64,000 bases of DNA from Macrolepiota albuminosa (GCA_027475525.1 JAMWFC010000082.1:2418001-2482000); one strand, 5' to 3'. Shown: positions 42,541-57,061, counted from the stretch's first letter. The notes: generated by a model from the sequence alone, not told the origin. Program-made: numbers and translations.

Positions 42541-45500
42541 AAAGTATAAGTATCACTGTATCATTTCCAGCACTTCCTTTATCTAGAACCTTCTGGAAAG
42601 ACAAAAGACACATGCATTAGCATGTCATGTAAAACCTGTATGTCTCTTAATTGAAAACTGTTATTTTCCTTTTTGTGAGCATTGATTATTGAAGTTATGC
42701 AGATGAGATATTTCAGACATTTGCTATCAGAGAGAGAAACACCCTTGCATGGGAGATTTCAGACAAAACCAATAAACAAGAAATGATCAGAGAATTTAGT
42801 AACTTTTTTGTATGCCATGGCACATTGAGAGAAGAGATGAGGTTCAAGATGGAATCTCTGTTGTGGGCATAGAGAAATGCGCTCTGACAGAAGAGCACCT
42901 ATGAATTTGGAAAACAGAGACAGCTGATGTCATATTCAAGTTTAAATAAAAGCCCATTATCTTTTATTTTGGCAAATCAGATGTTGATGAGTGCATTTTC
43001 TATCTGGCCAGAATTACTACTGGCAGGTTTTGCATTGAAGGGATGAGTATGATCAATATAAAATCTGTTTTCAAAGTTAACGACAAGGTAAGATTTATAC
43101 TTAGGTAGTACAGAGCAAGTTTAATGGGAAGTTTTGATGTTGAAACAACAAGCTTGGATCCTAAGATGCACAACAGCTATTTGTGCAGCACAATAAATGT
43201 GTGATTAAAGCAGGAATAAATAATGAAATACAACTGAATATAAAATATTACATAAAAAATAGATAGTGCTGAATGCACTGTAATAACAGATAGCGGAAGC
43301 AGAAATGAATTATAAATAGTGAAATAAGTAGATTTGGAAAGTGTCGTAGCAATGCAGAAAGTCATTAGGCAGAAAGGAGGGAAATTGAAGATAGAAATAA
43401 AAGAAATGGAGAAAGAGCCCAGAGACAACTTGAAAAGCATTAGAGTGATGCAGAAAGCCATGAAAGCAGAAAAAGGAGAAATTATAGTGAAAATAAAAGG
43501 GAAAGCTATTAATATCATGAATATATGTACCCACTGCTTAGCAACCAAATATGCAATATCAAATCAGATGGGAAAATTATCTTTATCAATAAAACTGTTG
43601 ACAGAAAAAATTTCTGTAAGAGAATCATTATTAGAAAGGTTATGGCAAACACGGTACTTCACAGGCATATTAGGTCCCTGGAATTGTTTAGCAACAATGA
43701 GTAGAGATGAGTAAATAGGGCCTTTTAGGACATGTTCTATATGTGAATTAAAATGAAAGACCCAGACATGTGTCCTATAATGATCTCATCATTCAGATAA
43801 GTACAGACAACTTTGGGAAATTTTATAACAAAGGACTGATTAGAAATAATGACAGAGTGGATAAGTAGAGAAAGTGTATCCAATGGAAAATCTTGATGAT
43901 CAAGCCTGTCTTTAAGAGGCTTACAGAGGAGAGTAGAATCAAGGTTGATAGTTGAAGGCTGGATTTGTGAAAGTCGACATCAAATTGAATTTGAGTCAAT
44001 TGAACGTCCATACAATGCATACTTTCATGTTTCTATGGTAACAAGGTAAGTAGCTATTAGCTTTTCTAGTGGTGAGACTTTCACTGATAGATTGTTTCTC
44101 TTAAATGAATTTAAAGGTGCCTAGGATGTCATGAGTGTTTTAAAAACATGTCTTGCCTGCAGTTGTGTCTACTGGACCTATCTCATATGTGGGGAGGCCA
44201 AGCACATGGTTGCAAATGACTGGAGGCTCTTAAGCAGTGAGTGTGAGTGCTGCTCATAATATATTCTAAAATAGAGCAGCAGCCCAGTTGTGATTTACAA
44301 GTATACAGATCAAGGCCAGTTCTTAGGTGAGCAGTATTTTTTTTATTTCTACTACTCTGCTAAGTCTATGCTGGGCTAGGCCATTATACTGAACTGGCCT
44401 TCTGATGTTGAAGAGGCAAGAATTCTTCTCTCTATTGTTATAGAGGAACAGTTCATTATAGGCTATTTTATTGAATCCTGTTATAATGTTATAATATGCA
44501 GTAAGACTAGTAGTGGCAAGATGATGCAAGTTCTTCAATTCTTGTATGAAGCTTGTTTTGGCTTGCCTGAAGCAGTATATTAACCATTTCTTGTTTCTTC
44601 ATTAAGTTGGTTTTCAAGATCATTTTTTACAATCCTGGCATAATTGAAATCACCCAGCTACATTGGGTTGCTGCCATGTTTATGGCTGCTCATGTAGCTC
44701 ACAAAATTTCCTTAATGTCATCCCAAGTTTGTATCAGATTTGCTATGATGCAACTGTCTCCCCTTATACTTTCATTAAATTCATGATTAATGGTGTTTTA
44801 TTAAGGAAACTTGCAGATAATTTCTTGCTCACTAAGTACTTGGTCATCATTTATGAAAGGTGTATAAATATTAATATTCTGGTTGGGGTTCTCAGTTGCA
44901 TTCTCAATTTGCAAAAAACAATGTGAAAGAAAGGAAGGAAGACACAAAAGTAGAGTTTCTATTCATTTGCTCAAGCTTTTTTACCAAGAAAGATCTGGGC
45001 AGCTTTCCTCTTAATCTTGGCCACCTTCATTGAAAACTGCTAGCTGTTCACAATGGGTGTTTATCAGGCTGGAAAAACATATTGTATGTTCATCACATTG
45101 TCAATCTTATAAAGTGCTCTGTTTATTGCAATGTAGAAAATTTGTAGCTTGATGTCCAATAGAATGTGTCTGACAACACATGGATGTGCCACATGCAATA
45201 GCTTGAGTTTTACAGCAACATTACTTTTGGCATCATCCAGTATTAAATCGCTTTATAAAAGAGCAGATAAATCTGAGTGCTTCTTCTAAAGTTGTCTCCA
45301 AAAAAGTTAATAAGACACCATCTCTTGCTACTTGTGACAAGTTTATTATGTTGGACTATCTCTGCCAATTATATTCTGTCAATTATATGCCCATTGCAAT
45401 GAATAAGAATAGTTATGGAATATGTAAGAACCTATTTTATTTCTTGATCCCTCCTGTTGCTCACTTATCTCTAGTCATAGGCCTTTTTACAAAATGATCT

Positions 45501-48429
45501 AGATCTGTTTGGGTATCCATTGCCATTGTCAAAGCTTAGAGTTATTATTGTTTTTTTTTTATCTATTTATTTCCAGTCTCAAAAAATTTTTGTACTTAGC
45601 TGTTCTCGAAGCTTATAGCTGTTGCAAGCTCTCATGAGCTTGTTTTGTTCATGCATGGTGCCAACCTTGGTGGCTGGTATGTGCTTGATTGACTCATCAG
45701 TCCACCCACCAGTCTTGAATGGACTCCTTGTCTCTTAGCCCTGCTAAGCATCACAATTCCTCCTTTGCACCTCAGCGTTCTCCTATGCCAGACTACTTTC
45801 AGATGAGGAATCAGGCAAGGAAGAAGTCATTGTATATCTACTCCTGGACCATTTGAATTGAGGCTTTGGTATGAGCTGCTTGGAATTGATTGAGTTGGTG
45901 AGTATGAGCATTTTTATTTAATAATCTGTCTGATGACTTTAAAGTAAGGAGATTTTAATGTACTAGCACATGTTTTCCAAAACTTGACCTCTCAAGATCT
46001 TTGTTACCTCAAGGAGCTAGGATGCCCCATCAGTGTCAACTTCCTTTGTGATGCCCTGCCCAGCGTTGACTCTCCCAACATCATCTCCTTTAGGTTCCAG
46101 ACAGTCATTGACCTCAAGAGCCAGATGCTTGCAGTACAGAACCTTCTTGCATCTAATTCAAGAAATGAGAATGAAATGTCTGACCAGGTTTTGTCAGCAT
46201 ATAGTACAGATAGTGGAAGGACTGACTGGCTACATCACAATGCTGAACATGGTGCATTCAGTGATACATACTCATAGTGTCATCAAGTTGTTCAGTTGTA
46301 TTGTCATCAAAGATTCATAGAGAGAACAGGGAACTATTAGAGAATTGTATACTACACTTGTTAAGTGAGCAAAAAGGGGACAGTATGGGAATAATGTTTT
46401 TCTTTTGGTGCTTTGAGGGGGGGTTACTAATATATGCTCAGAGTGCTATTTTGTGCTGGACAATATGTTTATATGTTTGCTCAATTGCATACCTCTCAAT
46501 GCTGGTCTTCTTAGGCCTAGGGAAGCATTCTCTCTGCAAGCAGGTGGCACTGCTTGATTGTCAGCTTCCCCATCAATTTCCCTACTTTCTATGACAGGAG
46601 ACAAGACTCTAGTTGCAGGATCTATCTTGCTTGTACTAGTAGTAGTATTGTCCACAGAATACTCAGATTTGGTGTGGTGTGATTCTATATAGGTCCAAAA
46701 ACTATATGTATAGATAGAGATGGATGTCTATTCCTTGTTCAACTAGTGACTAGTAGTCTTTGAAGAGGATGTAGTACTTGTACTGAGCAAATCTGTAATT
46801 GTGCACTTTTCTGTATTGTTTGATATGTTCTTGTTTGTAGAAGGGGTCAAACCAGAGGCCTGGACTTTTAATTCTGCTTGAGGGGTTCTCGCATTATAGG
46901 ACTGCTTGAATGTTGCAGAGTTTGCAACTCTGGTTTTTTTCTTTAGAATTTTGGACTCTGGTATGATAGTATCATCAAAGCCACCTGGAATAACCACTGG
47001 GAGCAGCCCACTATTGGCCTTGGTAGTGACAAAGCAGAGGGTTCAGATGCAAATGACAGTATAGAACCTGTTTTATTCTTCTTTGGGCTGTCTGAAGGAG
47101 ACTGGAGGCTTGAGCAGTAAGGAACATGTATATTTCTTCATTACTACTAACATTTCACATTTTTGTCAGCAATTTTGACACTACCTGCCTTCTATTACAT
47201 TTCAACTACACCCCAACCCTTGTGCTGGTGCATTCATCAGTGCCTGCAAGTACATATTTTCTGAAAATATTGGCATTCTGAATGATCTTGCTAATAAGAA
47301 GGAATATAAATCTGGTAATCTTGCAGCCTGTTCAATAGCGTGAATTAGAAGCAAATATATCTATGCTGGCATGAACAAATTATGCATAACAGAGTATTAT
47401 AAATGTGGAAGGGGTAGAGATATGGGGTTTGGAGACCATTTTGAACTTCCAGACTAAGATTGGTATGGGAATAAATATACAAATATTAAGCTACAAGTAT
47501 TATTACTAAGATACACAGCTTTTGATTGACAAGTTCCATCCACATCAATAACATGCTTGCCATTTTTTTCATTTAGAAGCAAGAGTGTTGCTTATATAGA
47601 CATTAATCTTTTGCTTGTGACAATTTGATGGGATCTAAAAAAAAAGATTTTTCACTATCTCTCGCTCAATTACAGTGCTCTCCCTTGCAGCACTGCCTAC
47701 TCCTCCTACTAGTACTTGTTTGACTGAGTGGCTCATGTATGATGAGAAAACCAGCTGCTATGAAGTTGTTAAAGACTGACTCAAAATAGATTGCCTTTAT
47801 CGCCAATGCATCCATCCTATGCTATTCAGTGCAACTAACTTCTTATTTAGGATCACAACAAGCTCTGCTCACACATTGCCCTCTTTGGCTTTGTAGAGGC
47901 CTAGGTACTTTAGAGGTAGATATTTTACCATGAGCATGCACTCAGTTCAGTGAGAAGCGAACTCTATAAAAAAACTTTACTTCCTTATCATCCTCTCTGC
48001 TTTGCTTTCTCTGTCTCTTCTACTTCTCTGAATGACGTGAGGCAGGCCTTCAAATGGCTACCAAAGTCATCAGGTCTGACACGTGAATGGTGCATGGCCA
48101 ACGCTCCTGTAAGTGTCATCTTTTGTCAGATCTCCTTCATAGTACAAGCCTTGCCAGGCCCAGAGGTGAATCTGTACTTTTGTGTCTATAGGTTTGAGAT
48201 CCAGATGAGGGGAGGCAAACTGCAAGCAGTATCAAGCAAAGCATGTTAGGTGCTTGTTCAAGGATCTCTGGACAGCGGCTTGTATTTTAGCGGTTGAAAG
48301 ATAGTTGGTAGAATGGGTGTATAGCATGCTAGGTGGTAAGCAGTTCAGTTCTATCTGGTTATCAATAGGAGTGCAGAAGTCTTTAGCTGCTCATGGTTGG
48401 GAGGGAGTGTTGAGTCAGGGTGGCAATGA

Positions 48430-49355
48430 TAATGTCGAGGAGGAGAATAAATTGGATGGCATAATAAAAAAGCAGGATAAAATAAATGTCAAGGTCAAGA
48501 AGAGAGTCACAGCTAAAGAAATGCAGGAGTCCAATGATGGCAGAGTGGGAAATGCAGGGCCTGATAAAGCAAGGTTGGCAGTGATGGCAGAGAAGGGGAT
48601 GCAAGGCCTAATGAAGCAAGGTTTGCTAAGCATCGGAAATGACATCAAGGAGAAGGATAGATTGGATGGCAATGCTGAGGAGGATGAATTAGATATCTGT
48701 CAGAAGACTCCTTATTTCTTTCTTTTTTTACTTCTTATCTCCTCATTCTCTCTTTATTCATTCTCTTATTTCTTCTGATATTATTTCATTTTACTGTTTC
48801 TATTTTTTCAACATTATTTGTTAGTACTACTCTCAACCCTTGAGGTGCTCTGGTTCTTTAGCTACCATTCAGACAAGTGTGGGCCTCTTAGCATCGCTTC
48901 CAGACCACTTATATAAGCCAGAGTTTGCCAGAGTTTGTCCCTTATTTGTGCAATTGTTTGTATAGGCAATTTTCAGGTTTTTAAGGTTTTGTTGTACTGT
49001 ACAGTTGTTTTCTATGCTTCAGAGGCCCCAAAAGCATCCAACCTGGCATAGAGAATTCCTAGACTTGTTCTCTTTGGATCTCCCTCTGCCAGGTGAGTAG
49101 CTATCATGATATTGTCAGTATATATTCTAATACACTTTGGATCTCCCTCTGTCAGCTGTGTGACTGAGCCACAGCCTCTAGAGGTTGCTCTTACAATGTC
49201 GATATTGAGGAGAAGGACAAATTGGACATCAATATCAAAAGATAAAATGATATAAATGTTGATGTTGAGGAGGGAGCCACAGCAGAGGAAATACAGGAGT
49301 CTGGCAACAGTAGGGTGAGAGATGCAAAGCCTAATGAAGCAAGGTTGGGCAAGTA
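48430..49355. repeat. Two diverged copies of an acidic coding-like unit
   Basis: 48430-48640 and 49205-49355 share the order GAGGAGAA-AATTGGA, AAAAT.AATGT, GCAGGAGTC, GCCTGATAAAGCAAGG/GCCTAATGAAGCAAGG. Each could once have coded a Glu/Asp/Lys-rich segment. Confidence 0.55.
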
Positions 49356-52300
49356 TCCTGCTGATGTCCCCTCTTTCCTTACACCCTCCTTGTCCAATTT
49401 CAAGCATGTGTGTCAATCTAGCTCCCCACCTCCATTTTTTCCAGTGCTATCCACCAAATTTTTCTTGGTTTCCCCACTCCTGCCTCTCTCATTCCTCTCC
49501 TCTCCATCAACTGGTCATCCCAGTGATGTCCTGGAGCTGGAGGCATGAAGTGCCCAACTGGCATAGTGCCACATTTGTGAATTAGAGGCTCAAAAAATAG
49601 CACAGAAAAAGTTGACAGTCTTGCAGCATGCCTGGATGATGGAGGGCTATGAAACTGTGCAGGCCCCAGCTGAGCTGTTGTTGGCTCAGCAGAAGTTGCA
49701 TAAGGAATCCATGTTTTAGCCCATAGAAATGCAGGCAGTACAGGTGGAGTTTGAGGAGCAGGCTCAGGGAGTGCAGACTATATCAGGGGTTTCTGAGAGT
49801 TCATATGAGGGAGAGGGGGTACATCTTTGGAGTTCAAATGGGTGATGAGGCAGATTTGGAGAGGATTCAGAATGTAGTTGCATATGAGCATATTTTGAGC
49901 ATTGGAGTTGCATGAGCCAACATTACTGGGCTTTGCACTCACTCTTTTTTTAGGCAGGCTGGATTCAGCATCACCACAAATTGTTGGATAGAGTAGTGTC
50001 TATTAGGAGTTTTATTTGTGATGAGGTTCAGCTTGAATATCTTCTGCCTCCAGAGATTGAAAGAACTTGACATACTTTATATGCTAAAAGCCACTCATTG
50101 TTGCCATCCATGTAATTTGAAGCGGCACCTAGAATGCATTGCAGTAAATATATTGGAGCCTCTCCTAGAGCCAAAACATATCTTGGCAGAGGTCTGAAAT
50201 GACATGGCCAGAGACATAGAGAAAAATCTGGATTTTCCTGATCTTCTCTGTCAGTCAGTAGATGTGTGTGGAGTGCAAATGGATGACAAGATTAAAATTG
50301 ATGCCAGAAAAAGGTGTCAGGAGTGTGGACGGCTTCTTAAAGAAGTTTATATTTAAAAAACTATAAACATAGTTTGCTCTGTGATTGAGTGTGCATTTTG
50401 ACTCACTGTGTTCATATTAATATTCATGGGTTATTATCTATCTACTAATATTGAAGGCGCTAATTTTAATATTGCTACACAACATAGCGATGTCCGATGA
50501 ATTAAAGACATACAGAAATAGAATTTCCACTAGCAATACATTTACTTTCTAATCATCTATTGTTTCCTATTTTTTAAGGTCAAACTGACAGACTACAAGC
50601 ATACATATTAATTACACAGTTAAGAGGATATTTGAATTAACCAGCCTATCAAAATGCAAAATTATGTATTCATAGCTAAGAAAGATACATTAGGAATTTC
50701 AACAATCGGTGCAGACTCTAGAATCTAGTTTTTTTTTTCTCATGGATATTCTGAGTTTTTCATTGATTCATAATACCTTTATGTCTTTTCTACCAGTAGC
50801 ACATGCCAAGTTTTCACTACAAATATCTTTGTTAAGTTTGTTTTTTCATATACCCTTGTCTTGATTTTCTAGGCCAACTATATAGTAGAGGTAAAATGGC
50901 TAGCGATTGGGAAGGATGGCATTGTCAAGAGTGATTGGGCAGAAGCACAAGTGGAGACTGCCCAGGATTATAGCCATGGCTTGACTTTGATGGCAACCTT
51001 GGCTAGTAGTCTAAACTACTAGATTGTACACTATTTGTTCTCTCAGATACGTCTGCTTTGATTTATATGTAAATGTTTGAGGAGCGTCCTTAATTGGATC
51101 CCAAACAAGTTTCTCAGATCCATCATGAACTGGCTCTATCATTGTTATAACATTAGTGTTGAGTACAAGGTCTGTTGAAATATTTGAGAAGCAATGGGTG
51201 GTCATATCAGACTATTGAAGTATCTTGGAAGTAGAAAAGCATCTTTGGGCATGCCAGCCACAATGATCTTCATTACTAGCACTGCCTGCTATTGGACTTC
51301 TAGCATGTGTTTTAATTTTATGAGCTAATTAATTCCTTATGCCCATTGATATAGCAATAAATACAAAGGTCACTATTTGCATAAATGCCACTTGATTACT
51401 TGTTAATTTCAACCTTTGTTGAATTCACTGGCTTTTCAAACAGGAGGCTGACAATAATGTCAGTTCACTACAGCTGTACCTTGTAGTGCAATATTGGTCT
51501 ACTTGCAATAGGCATTGTGATTTCATGCCAGGTTATGGACTTCTATTAACGTTGTAGAGGTTGCTTTAGTCAATTAGCTGCAAATAAGGAGTTGTCCAGC
51601 TTTCATACAACAAAGATATCATGGCAGAATAACAAGAATATAATGTATATACTATAAAAAATAGGACAGGAAATAGTCTCTGGCTCTGCCACGTTGCAAC
51701 AATGATGAGCTGTCAGTAATCTTCTCAACTGTCTCAACCCTAGCTCTACCTCCAGCAGAAGGACAAGTGAAATTTGCTCAAAACTCTCCTAGATGAAGGC
51801 AAGGGGGGACAACAAGGCATCCAGCAAAAGCCAGTGCTTGTGTGCTCATCTTGTAGAATAATCAGCTAAGATGGAAGAAAACAACTCAACACCTATGCAT
51901 CAAAATTATCTGCGATGTTGCCAGCTTCAATAGCAATCAGTCTTGCTAACAGAGCAATCTCTCTTGTATTGATTGCACCTTGCACGCCAATTGCTGATGC
52001 TGCTTGGGAAGAAGCAGCTCAACCCCCAAAATCCCTCTTAATAAACCACTCCTATGCTCAAAGTTCACCCCACCTAATGGGTCCTCACACCAATCAATAT
52101 CACTCACATCTCTAGTTGGCCATTTTTCTTGCTCTAGGTGCATCAGAATGGCCTCTATCTTATCTTTCAAATCTTGATGAGCCTTGAACATTGTATCTTG
52201 TTCTTGTGAGAGGGTGTCCTGGGCATGTTCTGCCAACTCCCTTCTTTGCTGTACCTTTATCACCCCCTCCATGTCTGCTTCAACTCTGTTTTCAACTTGC

Positions 52301-52491
52301 AGAAGCATGCACAAGTCATTTGCCATTGGCCGCTTGAGATTACTAATTGGCTGGCAAGCACAACCACCTGCTTTTGTAGCCCCTTGGCTTCTTGTTAGGG
52401 CCTCTTCAGCTAACACTTCAACTCATTCACCAGGTCTATTGAAGAGAAGCATCAAGCTGACTGGGGTAAAAGCACTGCACAAGAACAAAAG

Positions 52492-52735
52492 AGCTCCAGA
52501 GTAGGCGAGTGTTGCCCTTTTTAATGCAATTTCCAAAACTTGTGAGGCTTTGCGCTTGTCCTTATCTAGATGGGGCTGGATATGAGGTGAGGACGCTGTG
52601 TGAAGATGGGAGGGCTCCAAAGTAGATGAGCGTTGTAACTTCTTCAATGCCATTCCTGGAACTGGCAAGGCCTTGTGCTTTTTACAATCTGGATGGGGCC
52701 TTGCAGCCCCCATCTCCTCCACCACCACCCAGGCA
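52492..52735. repeat. 121-bp diverged tandem repeat
   Basis: The block from AGCTCCAGAGTAG to TAGATGGGGCTGG recurs 121 bp later, from GGCTCCAAAGTAG to TGGATGGGGC. Confidence 0.6.
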
Positions 52736-53799
52736 CCAACAACAAAGGCTTTGCCTCCATTGAGTCTACCTCCTTTGGTTCTACTACTGTTGCCTGAGTC
52801 AGACTCCTCAACTTCTCCAAGACTCACAATATCTCCCAGCTCTGCTCCTGCATGATAAGCTTGCCTGCCACAAGTGTGGCATCAAGCATTTCTCATGTCT
52901 TGAGCAATGTGACTCACATGTGGATAAGTCTCAACGCTTTGCCACTGGAGGTAAGAAAATGCAGGACACTCTATAGCAAGCACAGATCAAACAGCAATAG
53001 ATGAGAAAAGTCAGCCAGGAGACTGTGCAAGCAGAGCCTGGCTGACACTCACCAGGCCAGCATGGAAAGACCCCTGGAGCATCTTTGCACTTAGAAGAAC
53101 TGCTCAAGCACCATCTCCATTTGGAAGACTTGTAATGTGGGAGGGATGACAGAGATCTGGCCTAGCGCTAATGACTGCTGATATTGTGGGTCATGGGAAC
53201 AGTGCTGGATCAATATTGTGGCAAATGGCAAGCAAGGACCACAAGGATGCAGCTCAAGAGATGCTTGGGCTTGTTCTCAAAATAGTCTAAGAAAGATAGT
53301 TATGGCTCATGCCAAGAGTTGTGTAGCTGCTAAACATGTCAATAGCAATTATACCAAGCATACTTTGCCCTGTACTCTGCTCATGCTGCAGAATTTTTGC
53401 ATGTCCTAGAAGGTTCAGAGCTAGAAGAAGGGCTGAACAGAAAAAGAGGAGTTGATTTGCAAGATATAAGAGGAATGAGAGACAATGATGAGATTTTATT
53501 TGGTTGGCATCAGACACTATAAAATTAGATCAGTCTGCCTGCCAAGCACCGCCACTTGTTTGGCTAGTCCACTGTATCATCAATCTTAGACAGCTGCACT
53601 GGCCAGCATTTGGGTGATATTTTGCTTGCAGCATGTGCCCTCATTTGCAGGTTTTGACACCCCTCTGACCTACAGGCTTCAGCTTTTTAGAATTTAGAGT
53701 CAGGAACTTTAGAAGTTTTCTGTTCATGTAGGGTTGCTTGTCTTAGTTTGAGACAAGCGGTGTATGAAAGGAGGAATCTAGAAACAATCTAAGTCATAG

Positions 53800-55030
53800 A
53801 AAGCTGCAACAAAGACATCACTAAACTGCTAGTAATCAAAAATGCTCTGAGAGTGCAGAACAATGTCCTCAGATGCATGTCAGAGGCGTTCAAAACTATA
53901 CTAGTAAAGGCATTGGGAGTCATAATGTTGATCTCACATATTGTAATTGCAATGGGCATGATTATAGAAGGATGTGTCAACAGACTCTATAATCTAAAGA
54001 CAACTAACCTAGTTATAGAGCAAATATCTGAAGAATGGTGACAAGGTAATCTGGCAGCTAACCTACCCTCATTCTCTTTCAGAGAAAGATGAAGGAACAA
54101 AAGGCTGAAGAAGCAGATGCATTTTGAAAGAATAGTCAGGAAGGCATAAAGCCTGATAGCAGACGAGAAAACAGACTTATTCTTAGTGCTGCTATGGTAG
54201 AGGACAACAAAGGACAATGAGAGTAGACTTGCTGTCTTAGGGGCCTCAAAGAGGAGCAACAAGTTTGAAGAAGCCAAAAAGCACTGAGAAAATATAGGCT
54301 GGCTAAAATACAACAGATCCAGGATCTGGGTCTACTTAGATGGCTCAATGAGGGAAAAAAGACTAGAGAAGAAGGATGATAGAAGGGGGCCAGGAGCATA
54401 GGATGGGGCATACTAGGTTTTCATCAGAGAAAAGGAATCTTCTTTAATAGAGGAGGTATAGGGCACAAGGTAAAAGTATAAGACGCAGAACTGGTCAGAC
54501 TAATGCAGATGGCGACAGCAGCCACAGGATATCAAGATGGCATAAACGGGTAAAGCATATATACATATTTGCTGACAACATAGCAGTAGTGACCTCAGTG
54601 TATAGTCCAAAACCAGCATTGGGTTAGAAATAGATGATCTGAACAGCAGACATCATCCACAAGTTTCTGATGAGAGACAAGAAGCGGACAGTCAGCCTCA
54701 AACAGTGCTTAGGACAGAGATGTCAAAGAAAATAAATGCACTGATGAGGAAGCAAAAGCAGGGGCAGATATATAGACACAAAGCTGCAAGACAATGGCAA
54801 ATGCAAAGAGGAGAACAAAGGAAGAGGCCCTCAAGGGGTGGGAAGAGATATGGTGGAGAACATTGTCTATGGGAGGGTTTGCAGTAGCAGAGGCTCAGAT
54901 AGAAATCAAGAGAATATGTAGCCCACATTCTAAATATTTGGGAAGCCAACATGCATTAATTGGTGAGTACTGCACTAAATTCGTACCTGATGAACTGGTA
55001 GGTTGCCCATACAGGAGGAGAAACTCCTAG
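53800..55030 (+). pseudogene. Relic of a non-LTR retrotransposon with C-terminal RNase H domain
   Basis: The upstream part (about 53837-53995) reads KNALRVQNNVLRCMSEAFKT, resembling the region between reverse transcriptase and RNase H in fungal I/Tad-like elements. The RNase H follows in broken frames: YLDGSM at about 54332-54349, a D-A-E motif at 54482-54490, IFADNIAVV at about 54565, and a decayed CxGH-like region followed by KQKQGQIYRHKAARQWQ. The three acidic positions D, E, D are in the expected order. Many in-frame stops; no intact ORF. Confidence 0.6.
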
Positions 55031-55485
55031 GTACCAAAGAAGGGCTTAAAGCCATGGTCAAATTCCTAGAAAAAACAAGAAGAAACAGGGGCATTCTCAA
55101 AGACAGAAAAGAAGAAAATGCCAAAAGTGACATCAACAATCAAAGGCATAGTAGAAAAAGTTGGCAATGAACTGAAAGCTGCAGTTAAGCAGCCTGCCAA
55201 CTCAACTACTGCAGCATGCTTGTTGCCTCAGTCTCAGAGGTGATTTCAGAAGGAACCAAGCACGCTGTAGAGAAGAAGAGGCTGCAGCTCCACTAACCTG
55301 GATATTCACAGGAAAAAGAAGAAATAGATATGAATGTATAAATTCTATTCATTGGCAAACCACAATACAGGACTAGGAAGCAGAAGTAGAGGGGTGTCCA
55401 AACTCCACACTTGATATAAGGTAATGGCTGTGATCATATTGTACTTGTAATATGATATCTGGTAGTAGGGCTTTCCTTGCAGAAA

Positions 55486-55508
55486 ATTCCTGCTACTTTA
55501 GTAGTGGG
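55486..55508. repeat. Hairpin motif CCTGCTACTTTAGTAGTGGG
   Basis: Second copy of the motif seen at 26121, with CG replaced by TG and GG. Confidence 0.55.
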
Positions 55509-57061
55509 TCTTTGGTCCCTGAACAAAAAAATTCTGTTTTATCTAAGCAGATGGGATGTTGATCTCATAATTGTAGCTCTATTTTTTTTTCTTTTTTGTT
55601 TTAGTGTTGAGGCCAGCATCTAGGAAATTGCCAACAAGTGGAAAAAGTGTACTGCCAGCAGGGTTAAGTTGGATTTTAAGCTAACCAACAGAAAACTATG
55701 GAAAAAAAGCAATTCTACTACCCTTGGCAATAGATATATAGAAAGAAACTGGTTTTGAAGTTAGAATAACTCCAATGACCTTTGTAAAATGTTCACTTTA
55801 TCCATATAGCACAGTAAATTGCAGCTCAGTGATGACAGAGTTGGAGGTGGAGCACTGAAAACTATGTCAATATTGGTATAAATAATAGAATAAAGAAACT
55901 AACCATCACAGCCCCAATTACTCCCCTAGCTGCCCATAGACATTGATAACATTAAACTTTGAGGACTAAAATAAACCAAGCTAGTGGATGACAATGAACT
56001 TTAGCCTGAAAACAAGGAGGATTGACACTCAAGAGTTACTAAACATATCCATGATGTTGTTATCAATTTGGAGGAGTTCACACATTTTGTGCCACTGTTT
56101 AAGGCATAAAGCGAGGGAAAAGAGTATTCATATTGTGAACAGTGTTCAACAGCTACAAAACAACAAGACTACATAAAATCATATGAGTTATTTGGAATCT
56201 CTTGGAAATTATTGTCCTAAACATCGGAGACTGGTGCTGATGGCTATGTAGCAGAGGCCAAGTACTACCAAGTCAAATTCTGAAGCAGAAATTAAATGTG
56301 CTAGTATCCAATGATGATGGTACTTACAATTGTATCAGTTTTGAATAATAACATATTTATCGAGGCTATAATGTCATCAACTTTGGGCTATTTGCAATCA
56401 CTGTTAGCAACTATATGGACTGCACTAGGAATGACTTATAGCTCTGGTGCTATGCAGTATCTTGACATGCCACCTGTCCATTAAGGACTCAATAGCTAGA
56501 TAGTGACCATATAATTCTATGATACAGAAGGTGAAATGAGGAATACCATTGACAGGAAGTGAGAAGAAAAAATGTTCAAGATGCTCAAAGATGATAGGAC
56601 AATGATAGGACAATTAGACATCTGAAGGCAGGCAATATCAATGAACCTAGTTGCTGAGGCATATATATACCAAAAAACAGGTCTTCAGGGCCAAAAGGTC
56701 AAGGACAGTTAATGCAAATCTCAATTACTAATATGGGATGGTATGAGATGGATATATTTCTCAAAATATGACATACAGTCAAAAACTAAAGAAGGAAATG
56801 TTTTTACTGTGTGCAGGCACAGATTTGTAATGTTTGGGGAAAAGTCAACTTCCATAAAAAGAACAGGATGTCTACAAATAAAGCTATTGGTGAAGTCAGC
56901 CAGAAGCATTATAAATGAGGTAGCAACTTCTCTGGAGTAACAATCCAAGCCTGGCCACCATTTTGTTAGGTTTGAGTCACTAAAAATCAAGGACAATCAG
57001 AGTAGAAGAAGAGTGAGTTATCTAGGGGAAAATTTGATTAGGGTGCTTACTAGGGTTGAAA

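Larger units (their letters stand above)
40360..53800. other. CpG-depleted, AT-rich repeat desert
   Basis: No intact gene. All frames are short and broken. The sequence is poor in CG dinucleotides and holds several diverged repeats. A coding remnant near 50150-50357 (NDMARDIEKNLDFPDLLCQS, VQMDDKIKIDARKRCQECGR) and a zinc-knuckle-like CHKCGIKHFSC at about 52868 suggest decayed transposons that I cannot classify. Confidence 0.65.
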
